Part shown: in pieces, positions 45,183 to 56,860 of the stretch
Layout of the letters: the number at the start of each line of letters is the position of its first letter
Position numbering within the stretch: the stretch's first letter is position 1
Assembly (NCBI GenBank): GCA_947359465.1
Contig: OX375876.1
Coordinates: 121,639,444-121,703,443 of the forward strand
DNA length: 64,000 bases
From: Metellina segmentata
Lineage: Eukaryota > Arthropoda > Arachnida > Araneae > Tetragnathidae
Direction: 5' to 3'
Notes under the pieces: generated by a model
Told to the model about the DNA's origin: nothing
The model's database searches: none
Seen by the model: only the letters and a program-made list of their open reading frames with translations
Program-made: the position numbers and the translations under genes

Positions 45183-45566
45183 CTTCTCTAACATATCAAG
45201 AACTCTACTCCAATATAAAACAAAAACTCAATACTTCATGGCGAACTCCACCCACGCATCACTGGTACTGCAGAAAAAGTCCTGGTACTCTACTAAACAT
45301 CAAATGTGACAGAAGTACGCAAACCACCTTGGCCAGACTTGCAAGTGGACATATAAAGTCCTTCGTGGACGGTTCAAAAACCTACCAGACCTGCAGGAAA
45401 TGTTATGGTGATGAGGCGTCGCCTGAGCATGTCCTCCAGTGTCTTGGACTTACAAAGCAGGACATTACTTCTGACCCTTTGACTGTAAGGGACTTTTTAT
45501 ATCTCAACAACCTATTGGAGCTCGTCTGACTTCTGTCAGATGAGTGGGATTACAAACAACAACAAC
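45183..45566 (+). mobile_element. I-clade LINE, short 5'-truncated copy
   Basis: The insert is bordered by AAAAAGACATA on both sides (45172-45182 and 45567-45577), an 11-bp target duplication like that of the copy at 25733-27795. It ends in a CAA-repeat tail (ACAAACAACAACAAC). Only the last 384 bp of the element are present. Confidence 0.85.
45184..45529 (+). pseudogene. I-clade LINE C-terminal Cys/His region
   Basis: The open frame seen from 45116 is a chance fusion of flanking DNA with the LINE end. The LINE part begins at SLTYQELYSNIKQ and goes on to THHWYCRKSPG, ARLASGHIKSFVDG, KTYQTCRKCYGDEASPEHVL and QCLGLTKQDI, ending YLNNLLELV. The Cys-x2-Cys...His-x3-4-Cys arrangement (TCRKC...HVLQC) is a zinc-binding tail that follows RNase H in this LINE group. 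It is better conserved than the same region at 27480-27759. No enzyme activity remains. Confidence 0.8.
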
Positions 45567-45579
45567 AAAAAGACATAAA

Positions 45580-47500
45580 TTGCATCTAAATTTTCCAACT
45601 CCCTAAGAATTACAACCACTCCATCGAATCAGACATTAATGTAGTAGTTTTACCCAAACCAAGGTCAAATATCCCACTAGTTTTTTGCTTACGCTGTCAT
45701 CTTTTTTTGGTAGAACACAGTCTATGAAACACATTTTAAAATCGTATATGTTACCTTATTAATTAATAATCAGTGAGACAGATCCTACAGAAATTGTAGA
45801 GTTTCATCAAAAATTTCACATATCTTTGGGCATAGAATTACCTTTTTTCTGCTTGTTCATCCATTTCTCTGATGCTAACTCAAAACTGAAGTCCTTTTTT
45901 TAAGGAATTTGTTCCACCAGTTTAAATGAATTGGAACTGAAATTACTTCCAAAAAGTTCCCTTTGTGTAAGTGGTATGAATTTCCAAGTTCCGGGCGAAT
46001 GGCGGATATTAAAACATATATTATGCGTCTAGTGCATAAATTTCAAATGCCTCCGGAAATGTTCTTATAAAACTTTTATTATTTCTCTTTTCCACGTCAC
46101 CGTAGGCGAAATTCCAGAAGTGTTTTGAAACTTACTTCAGAGGACACCAAAGGTTATTTACTTGGGTTAGGTTTGTGTCGAAAAATTGCTTCCAGGCGAT
46201 AAGAATAAAAATGTTACTTCCTTTTGAAATCATTTTCCATCCTATGTCTCATAAAGGAGTGCGCACAATTCTATGGTAAACTTAATTTTGTCTTTATTTT
46301 ATTCTTTTTTCCGTGCAAAATAAGAGAGAAGATTTATAAGGAAAACCAAATTAGAAAAAGAAAATTACTTTTATGTTACTGGTGTAAGATATACTCATCT
46401 TTACTGCATTGAAATGGAATTTTGAGTTACAAGGTAAGTAGTCAAGCATTAAAAGTTCCAAAGAAGGAACAGTAAAGATGAAAGCAAGATGATAAAAATA
46501 GTATATAGCCATTTTGGTGGAATTAAACATCCACCATCCAACAAAAAAGAACGTTCGGACAACTGTTACGAGCTATCAAAGCTATTTTTGGTGGAACAAA
46601 ATGTCCACCATTTTCTGGACCAATTATATCTATTTGTGTGCAACCAAACATTAATATACTATTTTTATCATCTTTATTAGTTACTTTCAGAACTTTTAAT
46701 GTTTGGCTAGGAGTTTGGGTAATGCTTCTATCTCCTATTTTAAAAAGCAAAAATTGCTTTTTTAAATGTTGAATGTTACTTAAACCATTCGGATGTAAAC
46801 AGAGAATAACAGTTTTATCATTTATATCTATTTATATCACTAAACTATTTTGTCATTGAACTTGTCACACCGTTATCCATTTTCGAAACAAAAAAAGTGG
46901 TTGGATGATATTCTGATCTAAAACGACTTAACGTTTTCAAGGACATTTTCTTGACATATGTATTAAGCGATGCCTCATTACCAAACATACCTCAGCATCA
47001 ACCGACTTTATGACGAAAATTATGTAACGGTGAATTCCACAATCCATGATTTATCTGCAATAGCATGTCGCTTCAGAGGAAAATATAATGAATCAGCGAA
47101 CATGAGTAGATTCCATTTTTTTTGTGTGTGTATGCTGTTCAAAGACGTATTGAAGCTCTATTTTTATGGCTTGCTCTAAAGCAACCCTGTTACGAAACAG
47201 CTTTTTTTAATTGTTAAACGGATACTAGGTACTACTACCTCCAATACCTACACTTACAACATTCTCCAATGTTGTTAAATTTTAGTGACTAATATGAGAA
47301 AGTTTTTATTTATGAACAAAGACAAAACAAAAATATCAAAGAGGGAAAAATAATGGAGTTTCTTAGCGATTTTAAGAGACATGCTGAAATTGTATTCGAG
47401 TAAATGCCAAGTTGTATACAGAAGTTGTGAAAGATGTCACCAAAACACTAGCGCCCTCTATTTTTAAGTAAATAAGAACTTTAATTTCCCCTCCTCGTGG
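45580..47500. other. AT-rich noncoding stretch
   Basis: No gene recognised. A short diverged inverted or direct pair with GGTGGA/TCCACCA words lies near 46513-46615. Confidence 0.45.
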
Positions 47501-47504
47501 TAGT

Positions 47505-47710
47505 CTTGGCGAGATATATCGTCATTAGTAAAATCAGTACTATATCTTGATGCACGACATGACTTGTCATGGAGAGAAAACTGATCAGTTCTTGAACTCG
47601 TCATCATAAAAAATTAGTAGTATCTTGATGATGATATATATCGTCAACAGCATAATTGATCAGCAGATATTCATTGACGAGATAGTTCGTCGAAACCACT
47701 TGGGAGAGTT
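47505..47710 (+). repeat. Dispersed TCGTC/GACGAGA motif cluster 2
   Basis: GGCGAGATATATCGTCATTA, CTGATCAGTTCTTGAACTCG, GATGATATATATCGTCAACA and GACGAGATAGTTCGTCGAAA followed by CCACTTGGGAGAG. The last piece is nearly repeated at 48947-48978. Confidence 0.55.
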
Positions 47711-47714
47711 AACC

Positions 47715-48755
47715 ATTAACCAACGAACATATAAAACCTCAAAGATATTGCAACTGTTTTCTTATCTTAGAGACGATAGCAATTGTGTTCAACTATTGTA
47801 TTTTAAAACGTTTTTTTTTCCTAGCCTGATTTTGAAATTGTGTTCTCTAATTGTTTGTAGCAAAAAATCTAGTACCGAGGTTATACTTAATATTAGAGTT
47901 GATTTTGTTATAGTTGTTTTATATATTTGTTTCCTTTTTTTCAACGGTTTATTTTTACAACTCACACTTTTTGGCAGCATTACTTCCATTTCAAACTCAG
48001 TTTTCTTATAGAAATCTTATTACCGTTTTTGTTGTACAAGAATTCTGCTTTTCTGTACCTTTGTATTTACTTTTCCCCAGACACTGATTTTCCAATTTTT
48101 TTCATTTAAAAAATGAACTCCTTCTAAGGCAATCTTTAAATTAATTTTTTGCCAGTGTAAAGCTACTACAAGTTTTATATAATTTCAATTTCGTAATATT
48201 ATTAGTTTGCAGTTTTTGTAATATTTGTTTCCCGAATTGAGAAACACTTAAGTACACGAATACTTTTAATCCATACATCTTCCTTTTGGAATTAGTTGCT
48301 GTAACTTAAGCGTAAAAATCTCAAAATCAATGCTTAATTCAAAATAACAAACTGCCAAATAAAAGTTAGAATATTAGCAATTTGTAAACCATTCCAAATT
48401 AAATCAAAATATGTAAATACTTATTAATGTTACTATACACATTTAATAGAAAATGACATACTTTAAATTTTTCCACATTACGCGAATGGAAAATACGTTT
48501 ATTTGCTACACAAAGGATAATTAAACCGGGACCAGTTTGTACAGCGTCGTATCCTCATGCCATGCAAGCACGTCATCACGATGCATTGATAGGAGTCATA
48601 CCACTCATCAGTATGAAGTCATGGTTTTTGATGCTGTCCACATCAGCAGCTTCAGTATAATGAGCGATGGGTACCATAACGACAGGCTAATAATACATTG
48701 TCATAGGGGCGTACGGGAATTGTGAAGAGTCGAAGGTCAGGTTGTCCCGTCGAAG
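47715..48755. other. AT-rich noncoding stretch
   Basis: No gene recognised. Frames such as 47625-48011 (128 aa) are hydrophobic translations of AT-rich DNA. The segment 48537-48725 is less AT-rich and could be a worn transposon fragment, but I see no diagnostic motif. Confidence 0.45.
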
Positions 48756-48759
48756 TCAG

Positions 48760-49140
48760 GAAGAGTCGAAGGTCAGGAAGCCTCCCAGGTTGTTTCTTTC
48801 AAACGAGATGCCTCGTCGTTAAACCTGCTGGTGGTTGCCTCTCTGAGGCATCTCGTCATTAGGAAAACTGACAAGATCTTGATGTCGCCGTCATAAAAAA
48901 TTTGGCGATTTCTTGTCACAATCCGACGTCAGATCATGATGTACGAGATATCTCGTCGAAACAACTTGGAGAGGTAAAGATGACGAAATTTGTTTGTGAA
49001 GATATATCGTCAGTGGGATATTGCTGATTTTTTTTAGAGTCGCGATCAAAATCTGGTCAGATTTTTTTTAAGGAGGAAATATATCGTCCATCAAGAACTG
49101 ACTGGTTTCGATAACGGAATTCTTCGTCGAGACAAAGCCA
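48760..49140 (+). repeat. Dispersed TCGTC/GACGAGA motif cluster 3
   Basis: Includes GAGGCATCTCGTCATTAGGA, AAGATCTTGATGTCG, TACGAGATATCTCGTCGAAA, then CAACTTGGAGAGG, and ATATCGTCCATCAAGAACTG. The palindromic core ACGAGATATCTCGT is perfect here. Confidence 0.55.
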
Positions 49141-49149
49141 GCGAAATAT

Positions 49150-50630
49150 ATTTTCTTGTTCATTGCAAATAATATACACATATTTCTATACAACTTTAAG
49201 GTAATGTTTCGACACCACATTTTTTTTAGAATGTGGTATAGAAACATTTTAACAAGATATTTTTATGTTTAGTGTTATGAAACAATAGCATTGGCTATAA
49301 ATATTTAAAATATATATTAATAATATTGTCAAAAGGATAATTATGTATGCAATTTTAAAGAAATATGTCAAAACCTTCAAATGTATTTCATAAAATCTAT
49401 TTAATCCATTTGAAAAATGATGCTACCAAAATAAACTGCATGTATTTTTCTAAGGAATGAACTAGAATCAAAAGGATATTTAAATAAACAAGAATTTTAC
49501 AAGCGATCGAAAATGAATACAAGATTTTTGATAGTTTTACAGGCTAATTCTTAAATATAGCCTTAGTTTAAAACCTTTTCAACTCAAGATAATTACTTTT
49601 CTAGTTCATTCCCTAGACAACATTATAAAGAACAAGTTCTCAAAAAGTTTTAAAAGAATCTATCAATAACTTTTTGTGTTATATCATTTGAAGGGATTAA
49701 ATAATGCATAAATATTAATTTAGAGTAAAAACTAGTTTGAGTGTAACGATTGATCTCTCTTGCTTTTATTGTTTGTGTAAACTATTTTGTTCTAGTCTTC
49801 TCTTTAAAGATGTTCACAATATTTCCAAAAGATAAACCATTTTCACATCTGAGAAAACTTTCTAAAATTATATTTGCTTAAAAAAGTACATTTACAATTT
49901 AAATTTTAACAGGTTTTTGGTCTTTTAACGGTCATTTCCAATGTTTTCCAAACCTACTTCCGGTTTTCCCGCTTTGATTAAAATCGTTATATATCTGCAA
50001 CTAATTAACACATAGAAAAAATCCAATATGTTTTGGAAAGTCAAATAAATAATCCATCAAATAAGATTAAAAATTTTTGTTTTTTGGCATTTATGGTCTA
50101 AAAGGACATTTTAAACGTGTTTGTATACCTTAAGGACTATCTCTTGTGTAATAATTGATGTTCAATAGGTTTCTAAACAGTGATAATTGAGGCGCTCATC
50201 CCGACTATGGACTGTGTTATGTATCATCAATTTGATAGAAGTATCATAGGGACTTACAAGTTCCTTGAGGTGTCGAAGGAAAATTAATAGTAAGTTTTTA
50301 AGAAGGTGGTACTAATCGACTTTGGTCTCTCGAATTTGGAAGCAGGTGTGCCGTTGATTCCAGCTGTAACATTAAACTGACAATTCTACAGATGCTTGGA
50401 CATACTTTCTTATTCATCGATGTGCACATTGAATACAGATCATACTCTCCAAAAGAGATCTCGCCTGACTTCACCATCATTAAACACTGCTTCATAATCA
50501 ATGCTCTGAGCAATTCCAGCATGTCTTCTCATTCCGTAGTCAATTACTGTGATTGTTTTACCCTTCTCAATTTGTTGCACATACAGTGGTAAAACTACTC
50601 TTATTTTCTAGTAGTACTGCTGCTCGTTAA
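49150..50630. other. AT-rich noncoding stretch
   Basis: Nothing recognised. Confidence 0.5.
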
Positions 50631-50639
50631 ATCCGTCAT

Positions 50640-50800
50640 GGCCTCAAATTTCCTCACGTTGGCGTGGTGTGGAAGTTTGGAGAGTGGATTGGAAGCTCAG
50701 ATGTTGTTCTCGTTATTTTCCCTCCCGGATTGGTACAGGACAGTCACCAAAAGCTCGTTGTGTTGCTCCAGTGCGATTTAAATTAAGTATACCTACCTAT
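50640..50800 (+). mobile_element. SINE-like repeat, body and 3' end
   Basis: GGCGTGGTGTGGAAGTTTGG, AGCTCAGATGTTG, GTTGTGTTGCTCCAGTGCGA and the end TATACCTACCTATT match the family. The tRNA-like head is absent. Confidence 0.6.
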
Positions 50801-50871
50801 TCGTGTGTTTAAATGGCGTATTGTAAAATAAAGAGTGACGAAAGCAGGACATACATCAATACGGTATGTCG

Positions 50872-51215
50872 TTAAATTAATATTGCACTGAAGAAACACA
50901 ACGGATTATTTGCGATGGGGTGTGATTAATCCCTAGACAATTAATTATCCTAGTGTGATTAATTAGATTAATCCTAGTGTGGTTAATCCCTTAATCCGAA
51001 GACAAGACCTAGTTAATTTTGAACCACATGACAAGGTCAGCACCTTAATCTCCAAACTTTCGCACCATTCCAACAATGGACATTTGAGGTCACGTCAGAT
51101 TTACCGTGCACCATGCCACACGTACACGACGGTCATTGATTGCATCAAGCTTTGAATACGCAACCCACCGGTTTCTAATCCGTTACTCTTCCAACCTTGC
51201 TACCCCGGCCCCAAA
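50872..51215 (-). mobile_element. SINE-like repeat, with an internal expansion
   Basis: Minus-strand copy including the tRNA-like head (plus-strand end CTTGCTACCCCGGCC). Between the usual 3' landmarks a 70-bp stretch repeats TTAATCC/CTAGTGTG words (about 50930-51000) that other copies lack. Confidence 0.65.
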
Positions 51216-51423
51216 TTAAGACAAAGCAGGAACCATTGTATAAATAAAATACTATTCCAGATTAACCTCAAACAGCAAATAGCACATTTTAGCATAACTC
51301 ACGACTGCCACTCAGGTAACGTCATCCTATAACCCTTCCAGACATATCATTGTAGTGTGCATCTTGTTTCCTGGTCGCTTGCTTAGTCAATACAACTCAT
51401 GAATAAGTATTCCATTCAGGAAG

Positions 51424-51531
51424 CTTGCCAACATTATTGACCTTAGAATAAATATTTACTCCGCAATTAAAAGGTACTTGCCAACATTATTGACCTTAGA
51501 ATAAATATCTACTCCGCAATTAAAAGGAACT
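51424..51531 (+). repeat. 54-bp tandem duplication
   Basis: Two copies of CTTGCCAACATTATTGACCT and onward, 54 bp each, differing at one or two bases. A recent local duplication. Confidence 0.95.
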
Positions 51532-51697
51532 GTGGACCAACATTTCACGATCGACAGTTCCTCAAATCACGATTCAGGATATTTACCCCAAATTAGGCTT
51601 CTGTTAAAAGTTCAATCCTGTATATAAATTACTGTCACACAGCTCTATACGACCAATAATATTTCCATAACAAATTAGTTTAAAGTCATTCCTTCAC

Positions 51698-52271
51698 AAC
51701 ACTGTATTGACAAAAGTATTTGGACATGGCAGAAATTCGGAGGAGAATCCATCTTAGTGTAGGGTTGTTTGTCCTGGTTAAGACTCGGCCCATTGCTGTA
51801 TGTACCTGGTACATAATCACTAACGTGCACCACGACATTCTGTATAATTAGGCCTTGCCTACACTATGGCAATACTACGGTGACGATGGTTGTTATTTCT
51901 TCCAACAGGATCGAGCTCCATGTCATACTGCAAAATGTGTGATGGACTGGCTTCCTGAATATGAGGTAAATTTGCTCGACTGGCTGTTCAGAGGCCAGAT
52001 CTCAATCCAATTGGAGCACTTGTGGTACAAACTGGAGCGACGAGAAAGACACCGCCACACATGTCCATCTTCACAAAATCTCTTCTCACGGCCTTGCAAG
52101 AGGCATGGCGAGCTATTCCTGCCCATACTTACAGAGAACTTGTGGAAAGTATGCCTCGACGTGTTCCAACTGTAATACAAGCAAAAGGAGGGCCTAACCG
52201 TTACTAAATAGAACTCTAAAGCACTTTCGCTGAAAAACATGCCTTGCTCAAATATTTTTGTCTATACATTG
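51698..52271 (+). mobile_element. Tc1-like deletion element, single-unit relative
   Basis: The left end CACTGTATTGACAAAAGTAT and the reversed right end CAATGTATAGACAAAAATAT form imperfect inverted repeats. Like the element at 37776-42089, the terminal repeat is fused directly to the KFGGESILV codons, then continues to the GTACCTGGTAC junction and the C-terminal transposase part. Both thus descend from one deletion derivative. This copy has only one 104-bp-type unit. Confidence 0.8.
51750..52175 (+). pseudogene. Tc1-like transposase, C-terminal half
   Basis: Starts in the fused segment and runs through LPTLWQYYGDDGCYFFQQDR with the second catalytic Asp, APCHTAKCVMDWLPE, and then a worn version of the PDLNPIEHLW block in which the catalytic Glu is kept in QLEHLWYKLE. 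A frame change follows before an ALQEAWRAIPAHTYRELVES-like end (seen in the 52022-52207 frame). No N-terminal domains. Confidence 0.8.
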
Positions 52272-52359
52272 TACTTGTCTGGTAACTATGCTTGATCTCC
52301 TTTCGAGCATTGTCACAGTATGAGACATTTGCTCTAATGATTAATCCTCCAATTGCTTT

Positions 52360-52445
52360 CGACAAGATATGTCGTCCATCAAGACCTAGTCAATTTTACA
52401 ATTAATGAAGATACCTCGTCCAAACAAAACGACCCTAAGGGAATG
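52360..52445 (+). repeat. Dispersed TCGTC/GACGAGA motif cluster 4
   Basis: GACAAGATATGTCGTCCATC, AAGACCTAGTCAATTTTA and ATACCTCGTCCAAACAAAAC. Confidence 0.45.
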
Positions 52446-52684
52446 AAGATCAGAGTAGGAACAACGAAAAGTCTCCAGTTCAGAACTGAGGACCGGACCA
52501 TATCTAACAGGTTTTGTATCAGAGGCTAACTACTACAGGGCAGTTTTTGACAATAAGATAAACAAACAGAAGGGTTAACAAAGCAGTTTAATTAAAATAA
52601 AATAATTTTCAAAGATTGTCATTTCTGCCAGAATTTTAATTCGGCCCCACACAATTAGAGAAATTACTAGACTCTTTACCAAAT

Positions 52685-52750
52685 AATTTGTGAATAGCCC
52701 GTTGTGTTGCTCCAGTTCGACGTTTATTAAAATACCTACAAGCCTGCCAA
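52685..52750 (+). mobile_element. SINE-like 3' end fragment
   Basis: AATAGCCCGTTGTGTTGCTC, CAGTTCGACG and AAAATACCTACAAGC, as at the end of the family. Confidence 0.5.
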
Positions 52751-52759
52751 ATAACTTGT

Positions 52760-53765
52760 GATACTAAAGCCTTAACTGACAGATCAAATGTGCATTCATT
52801 TTATATGTGTTCTAATTTTTATTCGCATAATGTTTTCTTACATATAAATCAAATTAACTCCATTTGACAGACTTATATTTGAATTATAAAACTAAAACAT
52901 TTTTGTTCTATAGAACCTCAAAGTTTAGAAAGGGGGAACATTTTTGGTAAAGCAATATGTTTAACCAAAATTTCAAAACTAGGATGCTCGATGTATTAAT
53001 TATTTGTACTTGGATATGAACAAATAATTGCAAGGAATATTCCAAAAATATTTAAATGCGAAGGAACCAGTTTGTCAAGATAAGAATGTCATAAAATCTC
53101 GAAGATAAACCAATTTTTGTAGACCACTACTACAATTTATCAACTATATCTTTTATTTTTCGTCAATTTAACTACTTTAAAAATTGTTAAAATTGAAATA
53201 AATTGTATTTTTCATTTTTATTGAGTGTGATATAAATTAAGGTTTCTCTCTATATTAAAAAAAAGTTACCGCCGCTTCCGACGCCGCAGGATTGAAAACT
53301 GTGCTGTTTAGCTCGATTCTTATACGGTTTCCCTAGAAAGTTCGGATTAGAAAAATATGAAATTAATATTGTTTGTTCTTCATCGTGTTTCTTGGAGAGC
53401 TGTAAAGATCTTTTGTGTGCTTATTAGTTTAGGGTTTATTAAATGTCAAAGTATGAAAAGCGAAATTTCTTCCGCGAGTGAGCAAAACACATAGAAATTT
53501 TCAGTGTTAAGAAGTGAGTTTTTTTTAAAGAGTAAATCTCAACGTAAATTTTTGCAGCTCGTCGAGTTTTTTTAGAAATTTCAATTTCGCTCTAGATAAT
53601 AGTTTTTTGAAATTGGGGAAAAGTCGGGAAATTTTCGTCATATCTATATCTTATTATTACAAGTTTTTAATTAAAAAAATATCGCAGTATACCTCAGAAT
53701 GTACTCTTTCTTACGGTATAGTTCTTTTTAAAATTTGTTTATAAAAAAGTTCGATACGATAGTAG
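52760..53765. other. AT-rich noncoding stretch
   Basis: A small CG-rich word (GCCGCTTCCGACGCCGCAGG) lies near 53270. Otherwise nothing recognised. Confidence 0.45.
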
Positions 53766-54110
53766 TTGCGTAACAATCCCCGGGGGTTGGCGAGCGTAAG
53801 CGACTAGGGGGCGGAGCCCCCTAGTTAACTAAAAATATGTAAAAAAAAGTTGATTTAAGGTCAAATAGGGTGAAGTTGAAAGTCTCCTGTCCCCTTAAAT
53901 ACACTTCCAACTTCTAAAGCTCCTCAATTTATTTAAATGTGCTTACGTTCATAAAACGAAAACAAGTATTTCACAGTCAACTTGTAAAATATATACTACT
54001 AGGGGGCACGCCCCCTGCTCGTAAACGCTCGCCACCCCCCGGAGGATTTCTTCGTAATCCTCATTGGTTCGCTGCGCGAACCTATGCTCGCTTCGCTCGC
54101 ATCAATGAAG
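53766..54110. repeat. GC-rich inverted repeat with short hairpins
   Basis: Arms at about 53771-53827 and 53997-54050 are inverted and roughly 85 percent alike (GGCGAGCGTAAGCG... against GGCGAGCGTTTACG...). The left arm contains ACTAGGGGGC-GGA-GCCCCCTAGT, a perfect 10-bp stem. Further right lies GGTTCGC-TGC-GCGAACC (54066-54082) and a GCTCGCTTCGCTCGC run. These stand out sharply from the AT-rich surroundings. The 100-aa plus frame across it is not convincing. Confidence 0.65.
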
Positions 54111-54114
54111 ACAT

Positions 54115-55130
54115 GTGTCCTAGCAGAAGGAATTGTTTACAAAATATGATATTCCACAAAAAAATATTGTTCAAATCTAAATTTGTTTGCTATTTTTCAG
54201 AAAAGATGTATACAGTACCGATAGAATCTGAATTCAAATGAAAACTTTGAGAAAATTTTGACTCGAAATGTGAGGGCTGATTTGGAAATAGAATACCCAG
54301 CATGTTGTTTGAGTGTATATTTACCCCTGCACTCGAGCCACCCACGCATTTTCATTGAGTTTGCTGTCGAAAGTTGTTGTGCAAGCGTCTCGTTAAACTA
54401 TAATTGTTGGCACTGAAAAGGACCTTTTTTAAATGGCCCTGAAAAGATCCTCCGCTTTCTTTGATTTCTATTATTAACTGCAACAGCTCAACTAAAATTC
54501 TTTTTTTTTTTTTTCAATAAAATTTCATCCGATAACGCTATAAATTCAATTCAAGCGCGAGGCTTCGTGAAAAACAAATAATCGTACAATGTTGCCAAAA
54601 CGCGATAACAAATAACGTCTTTTTTGCGTGCCACGTAAGAGAATTATATATATAGATCGCTCTTGAACGTCATTCATAGTATATTTTCAAAGTTATTATA
54701 CTCTAGAAAACTTCCCGAAGAATGACAATACCTATAAGTCATAAGTTTCTTAAGTTAATACCTCCAAGGACTGAATTCAGACACACGTGTTTCATGTTAC
54801 ACGTATTTAAATTTTACTAAAAGAATGTTTAATCTGTTTAAAAATGTACTGCTTTGTTTTCTCTTTGTGTAATTTCACTAGTTTTTGAATTAGAATTCCT
54901 GCTTAGTCATTCGGCAACATTTTCGAATCATTTATAAACAGGTACAACCTTTTCCCAACTTTATAAATTAATTACACACTTAAAAATAATTAATGGAAAT
55001 CTTGGCCATTGTTAAACTTTTGTGGTTTGTAGTTTTAAAGTTAACGGAAGCACGATTTGGATTTAAACAGGAAGATGTGGTAACAAGACATTAAACATCA
55101 AGAAGGCAGTCCTTCATTTAAAATGACATT
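54115..55130. other. AT-rich noncoding stretch
   Basis: Includes a 14-T run at 54501-54514. No gene recognised. Confidence 0.5.
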
Positions 55131-55139
55131 TCTTTTTAT

Positions 55140-55385
55140 AAACCTCCTGATGGGTATTTCGAAGAGGTACCTCGTTATTTGGAAAGCTAACGAGGTCTTG
55201 ATGGATGAGGTATCTCATCATTAAAAGAAAACTACCAGATCTTGATACTATCATCAAACAATCGGCAATATCTTGATGACGAGATATATCGTCAAGAGCA
55301 AAACTAGTCAGATCTTGATGGATGAGACATCTTCTCACTGACATTGGTCAGATATTGATGGACGTGGTATCTCGTCTAAACGACT
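55140..55385 (+). repeat. Dispersed TCGTC/GACGAGA motif cluster 5
   Basis: A CTTGATGGATGAGGTATCTC word recurs in variants near 55195, 55312 and 55345, with GACGAGATATATCGTCAAGA at 55279. This cluster shows the clearest local repetition of the family. Confidence 0.55.
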
Positions 55386-55553
55386 CTGAGGATTAAAAAC
55401 ATATAATATCTACTTATGATTTACTTGTGAAACCACCATGTTTTTTTTCATTCTCCTATATCAGCTCCAACCCAATTTCAAAAGTGGACACGGATTTCTT
55501 GGTATGGAATTAATTTAATTTTTAAAATTCATTTATAATCAAACCGTTTGAGA

Positions 55554-55951
55554 TCATATGATTGGTTTCACTTGATCCTCCATGGTGCTGTGACGTCTGT
55601 GCTCAAAACCTGAAAAAGCCCTTTTTTCCACGGTAAATGATATTGTGACCATTGATAGAAGGCCTGATGACCTGTCAACGTACGATTGATAAATGGACCC
55701 ACGGTATTTCCCTGCAAAGGGGTCCCAACGTTTGTGGATGGCTGGCAAAGAGGTCTAAAGGCGTCATCACGTCGGGAAGCGGTTACGGCAGACGACAAAG
55801 GATGGCGCCTCTTTTTCGATATGGCGGTTACCGATGTTTCTTGGAGGGAGTTAAATTCTCCAAAATGGAGATGGATCGCAAAACCTTGCTGAGAGAACAA
55901 CGATTGTTTTCTGGATCTCATACTGTTTTTTTTTTTTTTTTTTTTTTTTTT
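55554..55951. other. GC-richer segment ending in a T26 run
   Basis: A block with overlapping open frames on both strands (minus 55568-55921, 117 aa; plus 55652-55984, 110 aa) and balanced composition, followed by 26 uninterrupted T at 55926-55951. On the minus strand the run would be a poly-A lying after sequence from above 55952. I recognise neither frame. It may be a worn repeat or retroposed piece. Confidence 0.35.
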
Positions 55952-55959
55952 GCGGTAGA

Positions 55960-56860
55960 ACCTCTACCAGCGTTCGCATGTTGAACGAGCTTCTCAGATA
56001 TCCCAACCTGGGATAAGCTTAAAGAGGCTTTTGACCAACGTCTGTTAAACATAGTTGTATACAAAGAGCAGAATTGTTAACAGGTAATTTTGGTTAATCT
56101 AAATAAACTCATTTAGTCTCGTTTTGGTGAATTCATTTAGAGTCAAACGCTACAGGTCTCATAGACACTTAACCATCCAGTAAATTACTCTTCCTAAAAT
56201 GACTTATAACCAGCTTTGATCTTCTTGTTACCAATATAATCCTTTCTGATATCCATTTCAACCAGTAGGCGTGGCTATTGAATTATAATGCGTGCTGTGG
56301 GGAAAAGTAAACAATAATTATTTTTAGTTGGAGAGTAAGCAACCTGTTGCTTCTGTCCGTATAGGAGCCTTGACAGGTTTTCAAGAATGTGTTGGCCTAG
56401 CCCAGCGTTAGAAAAGGTTAAGTGAGCGAGGAGGAGACCGTGCCGCAATGCCTAGCCTTTGTCTAGCGCGATACACGGCTAAACACGAAGGGAAGGCCTA
56501 GCATAGTGAAAACCGGGCGCAAACGAAAGCAGCTGAGGTATTAGCCATCTCTAATATAAAGATTGGTATTGCTTTAAGAAATACTATTTTTGGGTTCTAA
56601 TAGGGCTTTTGGTACGAAATAAGTATTTTTTTTAATAAATAATTTGTATTGAAGGATGAATTTAGCTCCTACTGATCACATTTTTAATTACTCCTATGGT
56701 TATATGATTTAATGACAACTGAAGAAATACTTAGCACAATATATTATCGAATTTTGAAATGTTTGCGAAGTAAAGAAAACTTCATATTGCTGCATTTCAA
56801 TCGTAAGTACTATTTTTGCAAAACATCGTGAATAAACAAGTTTTTTGTTCACACATCCCA
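55960..56860. other. Noncoding stretch
   Basis: GC-richer around 56330-56540, otherwise AT-rich. Nothing recognised. Confidence 0.4.

Noticed and set aside
47625..48011. 128-aa hydrophobic frame that could look like a membrane protein
   Set aside because: The first part lies in the dispersed motif cluster and the rest follows T-rich runs; no supporting context.
48537..48725. Tc1-like transposase fragment
   Set aside because: A faint resemblance only; no VMVWG, QQD or PIEH block could be found in any frame.
50930..51000. Telomere-like TTAATCC repeats
   Set aside because: Irregular spacing and short; better explained as a local expansion within a SINE copy.
55568..55921. 117-aa minus-strand and 110-aa plus-strand frames as genes
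   Set aside because: Both strands are open over the same DNA and neither shows a known motif; kept only as an unidentified segment.
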